DNA of 64,000 bases. It comes from Takakia lepidozioides. Its lineage: Eukaryota; Streptophyta; Takakiopsida; Takakiales; Takakiaceae. Shown here one piece after another: positions 1 to 11,583 of the stretch; position 1 is the first letter of the stretch, and every line of letters begins with the position of its first letter. The notes under the pieces were generated by a model. That model saw only the letters and a list, made by a program, of their open reading frames with translations, did not search any database and had not been told where the DNA came from. Both the position numbers and the translations under genes were made by a program. The stretch spans positions 3,658,001-3,722,000 of the forward strand of contig CM060731.1 in the NCBI GenBank assembly GCA_030704615.1, read 5' to 3'.

Positions 1-2633
1 GGCGTGGGGGCGAGGGTGGCATCGCAAAACCCCCCACCCATATGCTGTAGTGATGCATCTGGTTACAGGGCGGTGTCCCTTTCATCAGCCTCCATGGCAT
101 GTCATGAGAGGTTACTTTTTCCTCTGAAAATAAAATTAGGTCTCTCCAGGACCTACCAAAAAAAAAAAAAAAAATCACCCCTATACCGTGGATCGTGTTC
201 ACGCGGCGATTTTTTTGTGCTCATGGCCCTACCAATCCCCAATCAACGTCAACTTAGACGCCATGTCATTCTTAACTTTGTTGGTCTTGGTGTAAAGCCA
301 ATATGACCAAGAAAATGCCCTCAAGCAATATGATCCTTGCATTTTGCATTAGGCAACGGCCATTGGGAGCCACGTTACATGAGATAATCTGCCGCAGAGC
401 CAGCGAGCTCTGCTGCACATCCGTCTGAAGAACGTCACAGGTTTCCTCGATGAGAGTTGGAGTGATATGCTAAGCTTATTCCAAGGAATTCGGAGAGTGT
501 GGCTCGATGGGTTGAAGCCCCTCAGAAGAAGAAACGTCGCAACGGTCCAACAACAAGGCTTTAGTCCACACACGGTTGCCAACCATGGGTCTCGGGATGA
601 ATTGCTTGACGAGTGCGAGGTCAAACCCTTGGAGTGTCCACCCCTTAACTGCATCAGATCGCTTCGAGTTCGCGTCTCTTGGCATCCGTGACCATTTGGA
701 TCCCGTCATTCCTCCGCCAGACATGACCACTTGAATCTCGTGCTCTCTCAAATCTTTTGGTGACTTTTTGGGTTGCAGAGTGATCCCAATTTGAGGCTTG
801 CTTTCTTGTTGCTTGCTTTGATCTTCATATTGAATTCGGTTCTAGATCTTTCCAAGTCTTGTGTAATTGGTGTACCAAAAGTCATTCCCACATAACCCAA
901 TTACGACGACGATGTTTCCAGCTTGGATTGTAGAGAGCCATATTGCCCTTCACTTGCATTCAATCCACTCGTCTCTCTTGTTTCGCAGTGTGTGATTGAC
1001 ATGAAAATGCCAGACGGTAGGCATATGATTATTTGGCCGTTTTGTGCTTCCTGCAAAACTTTGAGAGTTGTTCTCCAATAGAATAATTTCCAGCTTTACT
1101 CTCTTCCGTTCAAACCCTTGCTCAGAGGGTCGAAGAAGGGTCCGTAGACGCCAAGTGCATTCTGCCGGATGTGTCTCTTTTGAAGTGTTTCGTTTCTTCA
1201 TGGTTGCTTTTGTCGATGTGCAGCCACTCAGGATTCTCACTGAATTTTTAGGGTTTTATCTTGCTCAATCAGACTATATGTTCCAAATGGACCGGAGAAA
1301 TTGTGTTGTGTCTGCGATGGTTTGTGCAATATCTAAGGGACCAATTGCAGGTTCCTAGATATTCATTCCCCGGTTTCTCTTTTAGGAAGTTCCGACGTCT
1401 TCATTGTGACGTGTTGGCGCATGGTGAATGCTCCCATATGCTTCTAGCTCTGGCTCGCTTCCTTTGAGCCGATATGCAGGCTTTCCAAAGAATTAATAAG
1501 CAGTTTCAGATATGGGCAACTCTGACCTCTTCAATATACATTCCTCAGCCGAGAGTGATTGGCAGCAAGCATTGGGGGCATCGTTGTTTCCATCATCGTC
1601 TGCAAAGTGCGTTGCATTCTGCAAAGTAAGTAGGATCCTGCCCTGTATGCAAAACTGATTTAAAAAAAAATACTGGACCCACAAAAGTGGACTTCTAAAA
1701 AATTATAAGGGTCTAAACTGCTGGAGCTTGGATCTGCACTAGCAAAATTCTCATCAAAATCCCCTATTCATTTCTCTGTGTGACACGTTTGCTGAAGGAT
1801 TTGGTTTCATCATGTGGGACTCCAAACATGCTGCATGCCCATGACCAGACTGTAGGAATGATACAAGCAACCAATACCAATGACACAATCTCCATGTTTC
1901 CAAGGACTCCCCTTGTCTATTTCATCAAGCTCATGATCCAAACTACAGTCCTCCTGCATCTTCCCTTCATCTTCCCTTCCCTGTCCAGAGTAAATCACAT
2001 TGAATGTCATGAAGAGAAGCCGATGGTAAGTTAATTGAAGGATGGTGAACTCAAATCCTGTCTGCACTTCACAACTAAAAGCATTCCAGTTCGGCTGTAG
2101 TATGGAGAGGACGGGCAATCTCTTTTTTATGAATCTGAACCGCTTCCAACCAAAGAAGCGAGATCTTAATCCTATCATGCTCCTCCTTGTTACATACGAA
2201 ATGGATTGACAAAGGATTCTTTTCTTGCTCTTTCATTCTTACAGAGTTGAGCTTCTTTAGTAAAGAAGTCTCACGACAGTGTTCCTCCACACAACTCTTA
2301 AGATTTGCGTTTCACCACGAGTCTTACGAGTTCCACTGCATTCTCAAAGTTTTTGAACATATTCCCATGGAGTTCATATGTGTCCCAATCATCCGTGACA
2401 GAAGGTTGAGCCGCCATCATCTGCACAGACTAATCTGAGACTGATTCAGTGAACCCACATGCTAACTTAGCATTTTCGTGAAGAAGCAGCGAGTGGAGGA
2501 CAAGGCTGCCGACTTGCACTCACAAGGAACAACGGTGCAATGAAAGGTGGCTGACACGGTTGTGCAGGGCTTGTCTTGCAGGAGTGATGTTGCGCGCGTC
2601 CCTTCTATACTGCCTCACAGGACAAAGGAGAAA
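1..2633. other. Left flank, no supported gene
   Basis: No open frame here has recognisable protein features. A run of about 16 A residues lies near 159-174 and could be a retroelement tail. The last few hundred bases are probably promoter or 5' leader, possibly with an upstream leader exon, of the COA1-like gene that follows. I see nothing else I can support. Confidence 0.4.
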
Positions 2634-3890
2634 ATGAGTTTTTGCAGAAAGACTACATCTGTGCTGCTTTTTGGGTTGATGGGGGTTGGGGGTGCCAGCA
2701 TCTATGATGACGTCCTTATCTACCAGCAGTGTAGCAAGTATGGTTCACCCTTCTCTGATTTGGTATACCGCGTCGTTCCGTTTGATTTCCGCTATGTCAG
2801 TCCAATATCTAACCCATTGTGTATTTCATGCGTGTTGACTCCTGATCATCGAAGTGTGCCTCCGCTTCTTTTTTCTTCCGATTCGCTCTCTGGATGAGAT
2901 GCGCTGTAGGCAATAGATAGATCACGAACCTTTCTAAGAATTACTGGCTTTTCTGCTCGACTCTTGACCTCGGGCATCACAGCTTGTGTTCTGAGGCTTG
3001 GCCAAGTTCCAGGGAAACTCAAATAGTTGGATACGAGTAGTTCCCTTGCCTTTATTGGGTACACTAGCATTGGTTGCGTTGTGAATTGCCTGCTTTGTGA
3101 TATTTCTAGTAATAGATATCATGGCAGTGTCTTCAGGATCTCTTTTCTTCTGTCACTTAGAACAAGGATGATTTGTCTTCTGCAGAAAGGCTATGGAACG
3201 TGCAGCTCACGACCCCGTGCTGAAACAACTTCTGGGAGAACACATCGAACAGGGACCCTGGTACGAAGCCTCGCTAGGTGTGGACCATGAAGGGCACTCA
3301 GCTTCTTGCAGCTTTCCTGTGACAGGTAGCTTGGGAAGCGCCCACCTTCATCTTCGGGCTGTCCGGTTTGAAGGTAGTTTCTAGTTTCTTCTACCCTCTC
3401 GACCCACCAGGGAATGGTCAGTGATTACATTCCTCTGCTGCCTGTTTGTTAGAGAAGTTTGCTGATGCACAACAGACTGGTTTGCTGTTTAAAGAGGCAT
3501 GGAACATCCGTCCATTTAGATGGGAATAGAACCATGATAGAATAGTAAGGATACCATTTACATCAACTCAAATTCAGCAATAAAAACAATGATTAAAATG
3601 CATACTGAATCAATTTCATTGGGCACTATCTGAGACCTTCCATTATGACAGAACTGAATGCCCAGAAAACAATTTCCTTGGTCACTGTGGCAGAGAGGAA
3701 CAGTTCACTGTCCTACTATGTATGGCCTGGTTCTGGGAGGTGGGAAATGTTGGTGCTGGAGGCCTTGATACCCCCGGCTCCTGGAGCAGTATGCCAACCC
3801 CCCCGAAGAATTGATCTGTTGCACCCCAATATGGCCTTAGTCGGCGCCTGCCTCTGGTACTTGAACCAAACAATTGATAGCAGCCTTTGA
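2634..3890 (+). CDS. COA1-like cytochrome oxidase assembly protein (DUF1783 family), three exons
   Basis: Exons are 2634-2737, 3186-3373 and 3694-3890. Exon 1 encodes a basic start, a hydrophobic segment at about residues 9-22 (LLFGLMGVGGASIY) and a YDDVLIYQQCSK stretch. Exon 2 gives KAMERAAHDPVLKQLLGEHI, GPWYEASL and SCSFPVTGSLGSAHLHLRAV. Exon 3 gives GRWEMLVLEALI. This order (membrane anchor, GPWY, CxFPVxG, WExLxxxAL) is that of plant COA1 homologues, small inner-membrane proteins needed for early cytochrome c oxidase assembly; the location is inferred from the family. Exon 1 ends AA|GT and exon 2 restores AAA-AAG; exon 2 ends in phase 1 and exon 3 restores GAG. The ATG at 2634 puts the hydrophobic segment at the N-terminus, but the frame is open upstream to about 2547, so an earlier exon is possible. 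A second version of the last exon lies at 4012-4214. Confidence 0.72.
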
Positions 3891-4011
3891 CACACCAATG
3901 AGGTTTCAGATATTAAAAACCAACACATTTACTGAATCTCAATCAAACCTCAAAGATCTTGTTGACTTGAAAACTTCTAGTCTTGAAATTTGGATGTGAT
4001 GGTGTGGACAG

Positions 4012-4214
4012 AGAAGCGCAGTTGGCTGTCCTCCTACCTGCCCAGCTTATCAGGTGGGAGGTGGGAAGTGCTGATGCTGGAGGCTCTGGTAGATGGTGCA
4101 ATCAGCCATTCTCGGCAGCGAGTTGATCTTATGCATGATGGGTCCAAGGTGGGAGATAGAAGGGGTGGGGGAGAGTGCGGTCCACCTGATGTTACAGGAC
4201 ACCATGAAGTCTGA
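4012..4214 (+). CDS. Duplicate alternative 3' exon of the COA1-like gene
   Basis: This exon follows an AG at 4010-4011 and enters in the same phase as the exon at 3694, so GAG is restored in both cases. It encodes EKRSWLSSYLPSLSGGRWEV then LMLEALVDG and RQRVDLMHD, parallel to ERNSSLSYYVWPGSGRWEM, LVLEALIPP and RRIDLLHP of the first version. It ends at its own stop at 4212-4214. Splicing exon 2 to either copy gives a complete protein with a different C-terminus. The tract before this acceptor is a weaker polypyrimidine tract than that of the first copy. Whether it is used, or is an exon relic, cannot be told without transcripts. Confidence 0.5.
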
Positions 4215-6430
4215 GCTTCTTACTCTCTCTCCTTCCCCTCTTCCCTTCTGGAAGGAGTCCAGTTGAGCTAGGCCTGTGGTTGCAACAGGGAATGGTTAAT
4301 GAATAAAATTCTTTTCCGTTCCTACTTGTTTTCAACCAAACACACCCGAATATTGTCGTGCCCAAGAAGGACTAATTGCAATATGTTACATGTGCGATTC
4401 AATCTTTTTGTTATGCCACTCCAGTAACTAAGTCTGGGGGTGAGCAACTTAGATTGCAATTGAACAGTCTATTGTTGCGAGTGCTGTGAATCCAACTGGT
4501 TCAGTCAGTGGCTCTTCATAGATTGCAGGGCAACTGTGGGTTTACAGGCCGAGAAAGGCCATATTTGTGGTAATGTACGTGGACAGGCAGAAGCTTCCAC
4601 AGTCAACGTGTGGCCCTATGCCTTCTCAATACATTGGCGAGGGTGCTGCTCTGATGGTGATCCTGGTGAGCCTGAGTCCATCTCTGATTGCAAGAGACAT
4701 TAAATCCCTCTGCTATTACATCTCAGAGTTTGTTTGACATAATATCAAACTTCCGGATTAGAAAGTGTTCGCCCGGTTGTGAAGAGAGTCAAGGGCCTTT
4801 ATCTTTTGTTAATCTTCATCTGATCTAGACTCATATTGTCAAGCAGTGTTACTTCCCCAATCAGAGTTGTCCCAAGCTTACTTTAGAACAGTTCCAAGCC
4901 CTCCATGTCTATTATGTATTTAGAAGTGTATTGCAAGAGCAGAGGTCACAGGTTAGTTAGCATTGTCTCACAATTTGTACAGCTTTCTTGGAAATGAGTG
5001 CCCGTCCTTTCTCTTACAGCAAACTTTCACCAAAATATAATGTAACAGGAAGCATAGATATGTATATCAAGGGATCTCCAAAATGTGTCTACTGTCAAAG
5101 ACGTGAGTTTGTTAAGTCTTCCTAAGTGTATCCACATTCTGGTTGCAGGGCAAATACGAGGTCCAAATTTCTCACTAGTTCCTGAGGTTTTTTAGAAAGC
5201 CATCATTGCACCTTCTTTGTAAACCCTATTTTCTCTGCTTCCCTCTCTCTCTTTTCCTCTGCAATTCTTACCCTCTCCTAGCAGATAGTGAATCTCTTTT
5301 TAGTAAGAGCTCTGGTCCATGAGTCCATTCTTGGCCTCTAATTGCAGATATCTTTGTCTGAAGTGCGCTTTGCTAGCAAAGAAGATAGTTACCAGCCAGA
5401 TTCACAAAGTGAGATGATGAAGTTTGGGCTGCGCTCTGCCCCCAGTTCTACTCCACAATACAACGATGGCCTACAATAAGGTATATATGGAGGCAACTTA
5501 TTTCATCATGATCAAGTTCGGAAGACAGCATCCTACAGCAGGGGCCATCTTAATCTTCAAACTTCAACGATCTGCAATGTCATAGGTCACCTTGGCTGTA
5601 ACCGTTTAGAATCTTTCACTGTGCATATTTCTAGAATCAATACCCTTTGGTTGTTCCCATGTTGTGCTCTGCGCTTGTTGCTGAGGAATGCTTACTGCCA
5701 AATCGAAGTATGTTAGTGATGGGACTTTGTTGACATCTTTTCCTACACAAACCCCACCTGACATCTTGTACAACCATTGTTCGAGAATATTGATGCTCTC
5801 ATTGCCAATCTAGCCTGACTGACTGTGAAGACTGGTCTAAAAGTTGGTACGTGTGAAGCTCAGGGCCAGCAAACTCACTCAATTTCACTGCTATAGATGC
5901 ATGGTTAGAAATTTTATCACAACCATTGTATGGACATGGCTCTGTATCACAAAGGAGTTCAATCCTGAGTCACTCCTCCCTCAGCTTTCCGCGTTCTATT
6001 TGTGCACTGTTGGTTTATGTAAGTCAGTGACCCCAACACAAGGAGCAAACCTGCTACCAGAAGCAATTGCTTTGTAGCGAACTATTACACTGAATATGGA
6101 CTCGAGATGAGCGGTGAAATTCTTTTCAGGTCAAAGAACAGAGGTCAAGAAGAGCATACCAAAATGTTCTGGTTTGTACCTTTCCAAGTCAGCCTGCAAG
6201 CAAGCGATTCCTGATGCAAACTCAGACCAAAAGTATCCCCCAAGATTCCGGAACCCTCGCTTGAGGAGAGATCTACAGAGAAGCTCATGATCTTAGTACC
6301 AATCCACCATGGAGTACAAAGCAAGGCAACAAACCTGAGAAGAGAAAGGAGAGAAATGTTGTCAACATCCATGTCTGGGCTCACTTTTCCGGGATGTATC
6401 CTATTCACTTTCATCCCCTTCTTCTCTTCA
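4215..6430. other. Intergenic region, no supported gene
   Basis: It probably holds the 3' untranslated region of the COA1-like gene, followed by mixed-composition DNA. Several TTGCAG-like acceptor motifs occur (near 5146 and 5343) but no downstream frame looks coding. Confidence 0.35.
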
Positions 6431-6434
6431 GCTT

Positions 6435-6442
6435 TTTATAAA
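6435..6442 (+). promoter_or_regulatory. Putative TATA box of the snurportin gene
   Basis: TTTATAAA lies about 225 bases before the snurportin ATG and is followed by a CT-rich leader (about 6464-6488), as in many plant 5' UTRs. The call is based only on motif and position. Confidence 0.35.
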
Positions 6443-6665
6443 CGGTCGAGTTTCCCACCAGTTCTTTCTCTGTCTCTTTCTCTCCGCTGCATCTCGAGAG
6501 ATTCGGTGAGGGTTTATGTGGGGTTTGATCTCTCACAGTGTTTCTTTGCAAGAACCCACCTCTGGATTTTTTCGTTCTTCCTTGTAGCTATCACTCTCCG
6601 CAACTTGATTCGACCCTTAATCGTTCTCTTTGTTTTTAGGGCTGTGTAAATCTCTCCCTGTAAAG

Positions 6666-9600
6666 ATGGCGGGGACACCAAGTGCACCCCGCGTGCACAA
6701 ACGGACCCTCTCTGATCAGCAGCGGCGGCGTGAGATTGCCCTTAATCGCCAGAAAGAAGGCCGCCGCAATCTGCAGAATCATGCGCGTCAGCTGGCATCA
6801 TCTTTCAGCCCCCCGTCATCTCCTTCTGATACCAGAGAAGATCCATCAAGATATGAGGTAACAAGGACGAAGCTGCCTTCTGTAGTGCGGCTTAATCGCG
6901 TTGTTCCCCCGTGTCTTTCCTCTTTCTCTCTCTTCTTTGTCGCCCTCCCCGCCGTCATAATGAATTTCCTCCCCCTCTCCCTCGCAATTAACTGTTCGCT
7001 ACCTCATTTCTGTTCCCAGCAGCGAGATGCAAGCCGTGGTTGCTTTTTGACATCGTTGTTCGCGTGCATTAATGAGAAGATCCCTGTGTTGGTCTGTAGG
7101 TGCCTGGGCAAGGCACAGAGAGGGATACTATTGCTGAAGAGCCAAGCGATTGGGTTGCAGGAGATGGCACGCAGGTTGGTGTAGCCGTATTTGTGTTCAT
7201 TCCTACGTTTTTGATTAAGCTGTGTAGGCATCTGGCCCCTGTTGAATTGCAGTTTCTCATGGATTTCTCCTGATGCCTTACTAAATAGAGCCTTCGCAGG
7301 CAAGTGCTTACGCACACTGGTGCTCTCTGGTCCACTTGTAGTTCTTGTGCCCAGCTAGTGCCAGATTTGATTTTAAGATTTCGATTTGGAATTGAGCACG
7401 TTGAATATGCTGGTACAGATGGGTGTGGAAGAGGCAGACAGCATTCCTCCAGGAAAATTTCGTGCAGGAATGCTGGAAGGCACGAGACTCAAGGGTGCCA
7501 AGGCCAGGGAATTTTTTTCTCAACAGTTGATGCTGCCTGAGTGGATGGTTGACATCCCCCTTCATCTCCAGAAAGACTGGTGGGTAATTATTTTATGGCC
7601 ACTGTCGTTATAATCTATAGAAACAGTTGGAAGTAGCTATTGAAATCACTGGAAAGTTGTGGAAAATTAAGTAAATTGGCAAATTCTGTTGTAATTGTTG
7701 TGGCAGAATTCTGTTGAAGCATTTGGAGCATCCTCTGGCTTTGTGAGTGATTTGTTTTGTTCATATGAACTGACAGGGTTTCCAAACAGAGGAGCAAACT
7801 CTCTCCTTTCCTCAGTATCTCTCCACCTCCTATTTACCGGGATTATTGTCAGCAGCATGATGTAACATTTGGGCTTTACAGGTACACTATGGCAAGGCCA
7901 GCCGGCAAGCGGTGCCTTGTCATAGCAGCCAATGGCAGCACTATAAGCCGGCAACGAAATGGCCGCATATTGCATTGCTTTCCTTCTGCACTTCCCAATG
8001 GTGCGCGTACTCGGGATGTCGTGGCAGCATCCCATGTCTATTGTATTCTTGACTGCATTTTCCATGAGGTAAGATGCACATATGTAATTCTTCACACCAT
8101 ATAAGTACACTATTGTGGTCTTACACAGAAGTTGATCCTCTCCACATATCTCCATGCAGGGTACTTAGGGCATTGCACTTCTTCATATTTTTTGTGAAAT
8201 GGTGCTGAGATCTCATAATTCATTTGTAGATCAAGTTATAATTACCTTGCTTAACATGTCGTATGTTTTGGCAGCCTGACAAAACATACTACGTGGTGGA
8301 CATGATGTGCTGGCGTGGCTACTCTCTATACGACTGCAGTTCTGAGTTCCGTTTCTTTTGGATGAATTCTAAGCTTGCTGAGACTGACGCCCTCAATGAT
8401 CCATCAGCTCATCATCGCTATCGCTTCAGCGTTGTCCCTGTCTATGAGTGCAGCACAACCAGCTTGCAAGCAGTGTATAGTGGGCCAGTGCCTTTTGTCA
8501 GAGACGGGCTTCTCTTCTTCAACAGGTTCTCACTCTCTTTCCCCTTTCCTCCAAAAATAACCCTTTTTCTGTCCCATTCTGAGGATGGTTGTCTCGAGGT
8601 AACAGCGTCAGCTCTCTCCCTCTCTCTCTCCATTTCTGTTCCTTTTCCCCACAGTGACAGACAATGGAGCCTCAGCCTCATATGTCACAGCTGCTGGACG
8701 CAGTGCTAAGTATCATCAATGATTTCTAGTAAATGTCAATACCAGAGTTTAGCCAGCACTCAATCTCCTGTTACTAGAGGCATCAGCTGCGTGGAGCAAT
8801 TTTTGGAAAGTCTCATATACCCTGGTGAGCTAAAACCCTATATCCAGCAATGGGATTGTGAGAATCCTGTGGGACATTGTCGATAAACATACTTTTTAGG
8901 AACATTCAATGAGTACATTGTCTCTCATATCTGCAGCTACTTAATGTCTGACTGGTCGGGACATTCTTTAAGATTGAGTGGAGCTTTTTTAAAAACTGCC
9001 TGTTTGATTTCTTGTATTGCGTGGGTTTGGGTACCCGGAAGAACAGGCATGCCCATTATGAGCTAGGTCTCACCCCATTGGTGCTACTTTGGAAGGATGC
9101 TCAGTGCAGCCAATATCTGCTTGACACTGATGCCCAAGGCAATGTACCTGCTTATCAACAGGTCAGAAAAATCAAGCAACTTCAACACCTTTACCTTCAA
9201 CACTAATATTATTTCCTTTCTAATGAGGCAATGCCAACCTCACTGTCCCCCCCTTTTATCTCCCTCATGTCAGCCAGTGATGATGTGCAGATTGTACTGG
9301 AGTTGGTAAGCGATGGCACAGTGATCACCAGTGATGACCCGCCTGTGGTCCTTGGATCCATGCCGTCTGACTTCCTTAAGCAGGTGCATCTCTCTTTAGA
9401 ATTGATATTCTCACTTCATGCCCTATCTTTCAAGAGTGATTGGATGGAAAACAGGACTGTATTGGTGGATAATGTCTTACAACTTAGCTTGTCATAATCA
9501 GTTGTTTCTGCTTAGTGGTCGCTGTTGGTTTTGGCAAGGGATGTTGGTGTCTGTTTCCTCAGCTATCAGCATTTCCTCAGAAACACCTCGCTGAACTGTG

Positions 9601-10316
9601 TTTGTGATCACTGAACTCCGAAGAAAAGCTATTTGTTTTGTAGTCATATTTTTGTCTTCTTCAGAATGCAGAGTACTTGAAGCCTGGAATGCTCTTGCGC
9701 TTTGCAATTGGAGAACAGGGGCTGAGCCTGGTAGAAGGGAGACCTGTAGTGGCCGACATCCACTATCAGGGCCTTGCCAATAAAAGCCGTGCTGGTGCGG
9801 ATAGCTGCACCAAGGTAATTGTTGAGCCAGTGCTACCATTTCATTTGGGAAAAGAGTGCTGAATGGATGCAAGTGTTCTCTGGGGCCCTGGCATCTTTGC
9901 TCACAGGAATATGAAAAATGAGAGTGGGAATTGGTTATTGTATCTGGTCTGTTGGGGGAGGAATTTGTATTAGATCCTTTAGACTGCCAATTTGGCTTTG
10001 CATCTATGGCATTGTATGTCAGCTACCTGACCCTTTCTTTATAGTTGCTTTTCATGGTCAGTTTAATTTGTTCTGTTTACCTATGGATATCACTATCTTG
10101 GACAACTCCATAAGGTTTTGTTTTTGTCCTTCCCCTCCCTCATTTGACAATGAGGGCAGAAGAAGAGATTATTGTCAGTACTGAGATGAGTTTTGTTCTC
10201 TGATATTCCAGATTCTATTCCAGTATGCGGCTCGTCATGCTCCATTGACAATTACAGACCTTGTGGCAGCGATTGAGGCTTCTGATGAAGAAGGCGATAT
10301 GTTAATGGGCTCTTGA
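6666..10316 (+). CDS. SNUPN: Snurportin-1 homologue, nine exons, complete
   Basis: Snurportin-1 is the importin-beta adaptor that binds the trimethylguanosine cap of spliceosomal snRNPs and carries them into the nucleus. Exons: 6666-6857, 7100-7174, 7419-7579, 7882-8068, 8275-8525, 9047-9161, 9291-9383, 9665-9814, 10212-10316. All joins keep frame and give 442 residues. Residues 1-64 hold the basic importin-beta-binding region (HKRTLSDQQRRREIALNRQK then NHARQLA). The cap-binding core follows: QQLMLPEWMVDIP, ARPAGKRCLVIAANGSTI, ILDCIFHEPDKTYYVVDMMC, WRGYSLYDC, FRFFWMNSKL and VRDGLLFFNRHAHYELG, in the same order as human snurportin. The C-terminal exons (IVLELVSDGTVITSDDPPVV, LKPGMLLRFAIGEQGLSLVE, YAARHAPLTITDLVAAIEAS) look like a plant-type extension. 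For exon 7 I chose the acceptor at 9290, because the upstream AGs break frame or add unrelated residues. The start is the first ATG of the conserved basic region. Confidence 0.93.
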
Positions 10317-11583
10317 CTTGTCAACCTTAAATTGGGCTGTTAGCATAAGATGACATTTGCCCGAAGCTCGACGACATTGCTCCAGATCATCTACGAGTGG
10401 AGAGCATGCATGGTGAGAATCTAACCGGACCATTATAGAGTCGCATGCACTTGCTCTTGTTACAATGAGCTGCAACTGGCTACTAAGGCCCTCGTCTCTC
10501 ACCAGCTGTAGGAAGGGCTGCGTTATGGTAAATTTGAAGTTGCACTGGAGCTCAGGCAGTAATTTTTGTTGGTTGAGCAGGCTGGAAGTGGAGGATTTAA
10601 GGCACGCTCCTCATCACTTTCAAGATGCGATGTTCTTCATTTGGACAGGACCTCTATTGGTCATATCAAGTGGATTGTGGAATAGTCCATAATATCCCAA
10701 GAAATACCAGATGGTAGTTGAAGTTGTGTGTTGTTTGTGCCTTGGTATGTAATCTATTCACCTGCAACTGTAGTTTTGACGGGATTTGTCACTACCCTTG
10801 TAGTGCCTGTAACAGATCGGTTGAGCGCAATGGGGTTACATTTGATTGGGGCTTGGATTTCTAGCAGATGAGGAACTTAGTTATTGCTCACCACAAATGC
10901 AGCAGTGTATAAGCTGTCCTCAAGTCTTTCTACATCACAGCACCTACAAACTACGATGGCTGTTCGAGAAGTGACAAAGAGAAAGGAAGGGAGAAAAGGG
11001 AAGGAAATGAACAAAATCAGTACAACAAAACCTATTTCGGAATTTTGTACTACCTCTTTTTGTTGTTAAGAAAACTATTCATGTATTGTTCGCAAGGAAA
11101 AAGGAAGGAAGATCTCTGATCGGGAATACTGCCTGCAATTGTGAGTGTTGCCTTGACCAACTATCATCCGGCACAAAGACCACCATAGTTTCTATCACTC
11201 CAATCTTTCACACAAGGCACCAGAGTCAGGAAGATAGAGGAGGCTTCGCATGCCACTCTTGCAGTTCAAAAGACAAACATGAATGCATGCAAGTTTAAGG
11301 GTATGGCGGAAGGTGACCAGATGAAGGGTACTGGAATGTCGGCCACAGACTTGGCATACTCGGATTAGTTTGTGTCCACATATGTGGGATTTTCAAAATA
11401 TTTCAAACGAAATTGCGAGTCAGCAGGGTGGTGGGGCCGGAAGAGACCCGTTTGTCTGGCGGAGAGAGAGAGAGAGAGAGAGAGAAGAAGCTTGTTGCAA
11501 CAAGGCACCGGTTGCGAGGACTGCGTGGAAAATTGAGGGCAGCAAAGGGGAGATTGTCGTCTGTATTCCGAAGCTTGTCAGTC
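10317..11583. other. Snurportin 3' region and thioredoxin promoter/leader
   Basis: No coding frame is supported. The left part is likely snurportin 3' UTR. A (GA)n microsatellite of about 26 bases at 11461-11486 lies about 100 bases before the thioredoxin ATG, probably in its promoter or 5' leader. Confidence 0.4.
11461..11486. repeat. (GA)n microsatellite
   Basis: An uninterrupted GA dinucleotide run directly upstream of the thioredoxin gene. Similar GA/CT runs occur near the starts of the TPX2-domain and DnaJ genes. Confidence 0.9.

Noticed and set aside
8442-8709. Continuation of the snurportin exon past 8525
   Set aside because: The frame continues by chance through a CT-rich intron; the donor AACAG|GTTCTC and the match FFNR-HAHYELG place the exon end at 8525.
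9228-9290. Longer snurportin exon 7 starting at 9228
   Set aside because: It would keep frame but adds residues without family likeness; the acceptor at 9290 joins YQQ to IVLEL, as I expect for plant homologues.
11413-11583. Upstream in-frame extension of the thioredoxin protein
   Set aside because: It translates a GA microsatellite and has no ATG; the ATG at 11584 begins a good transit peptide.
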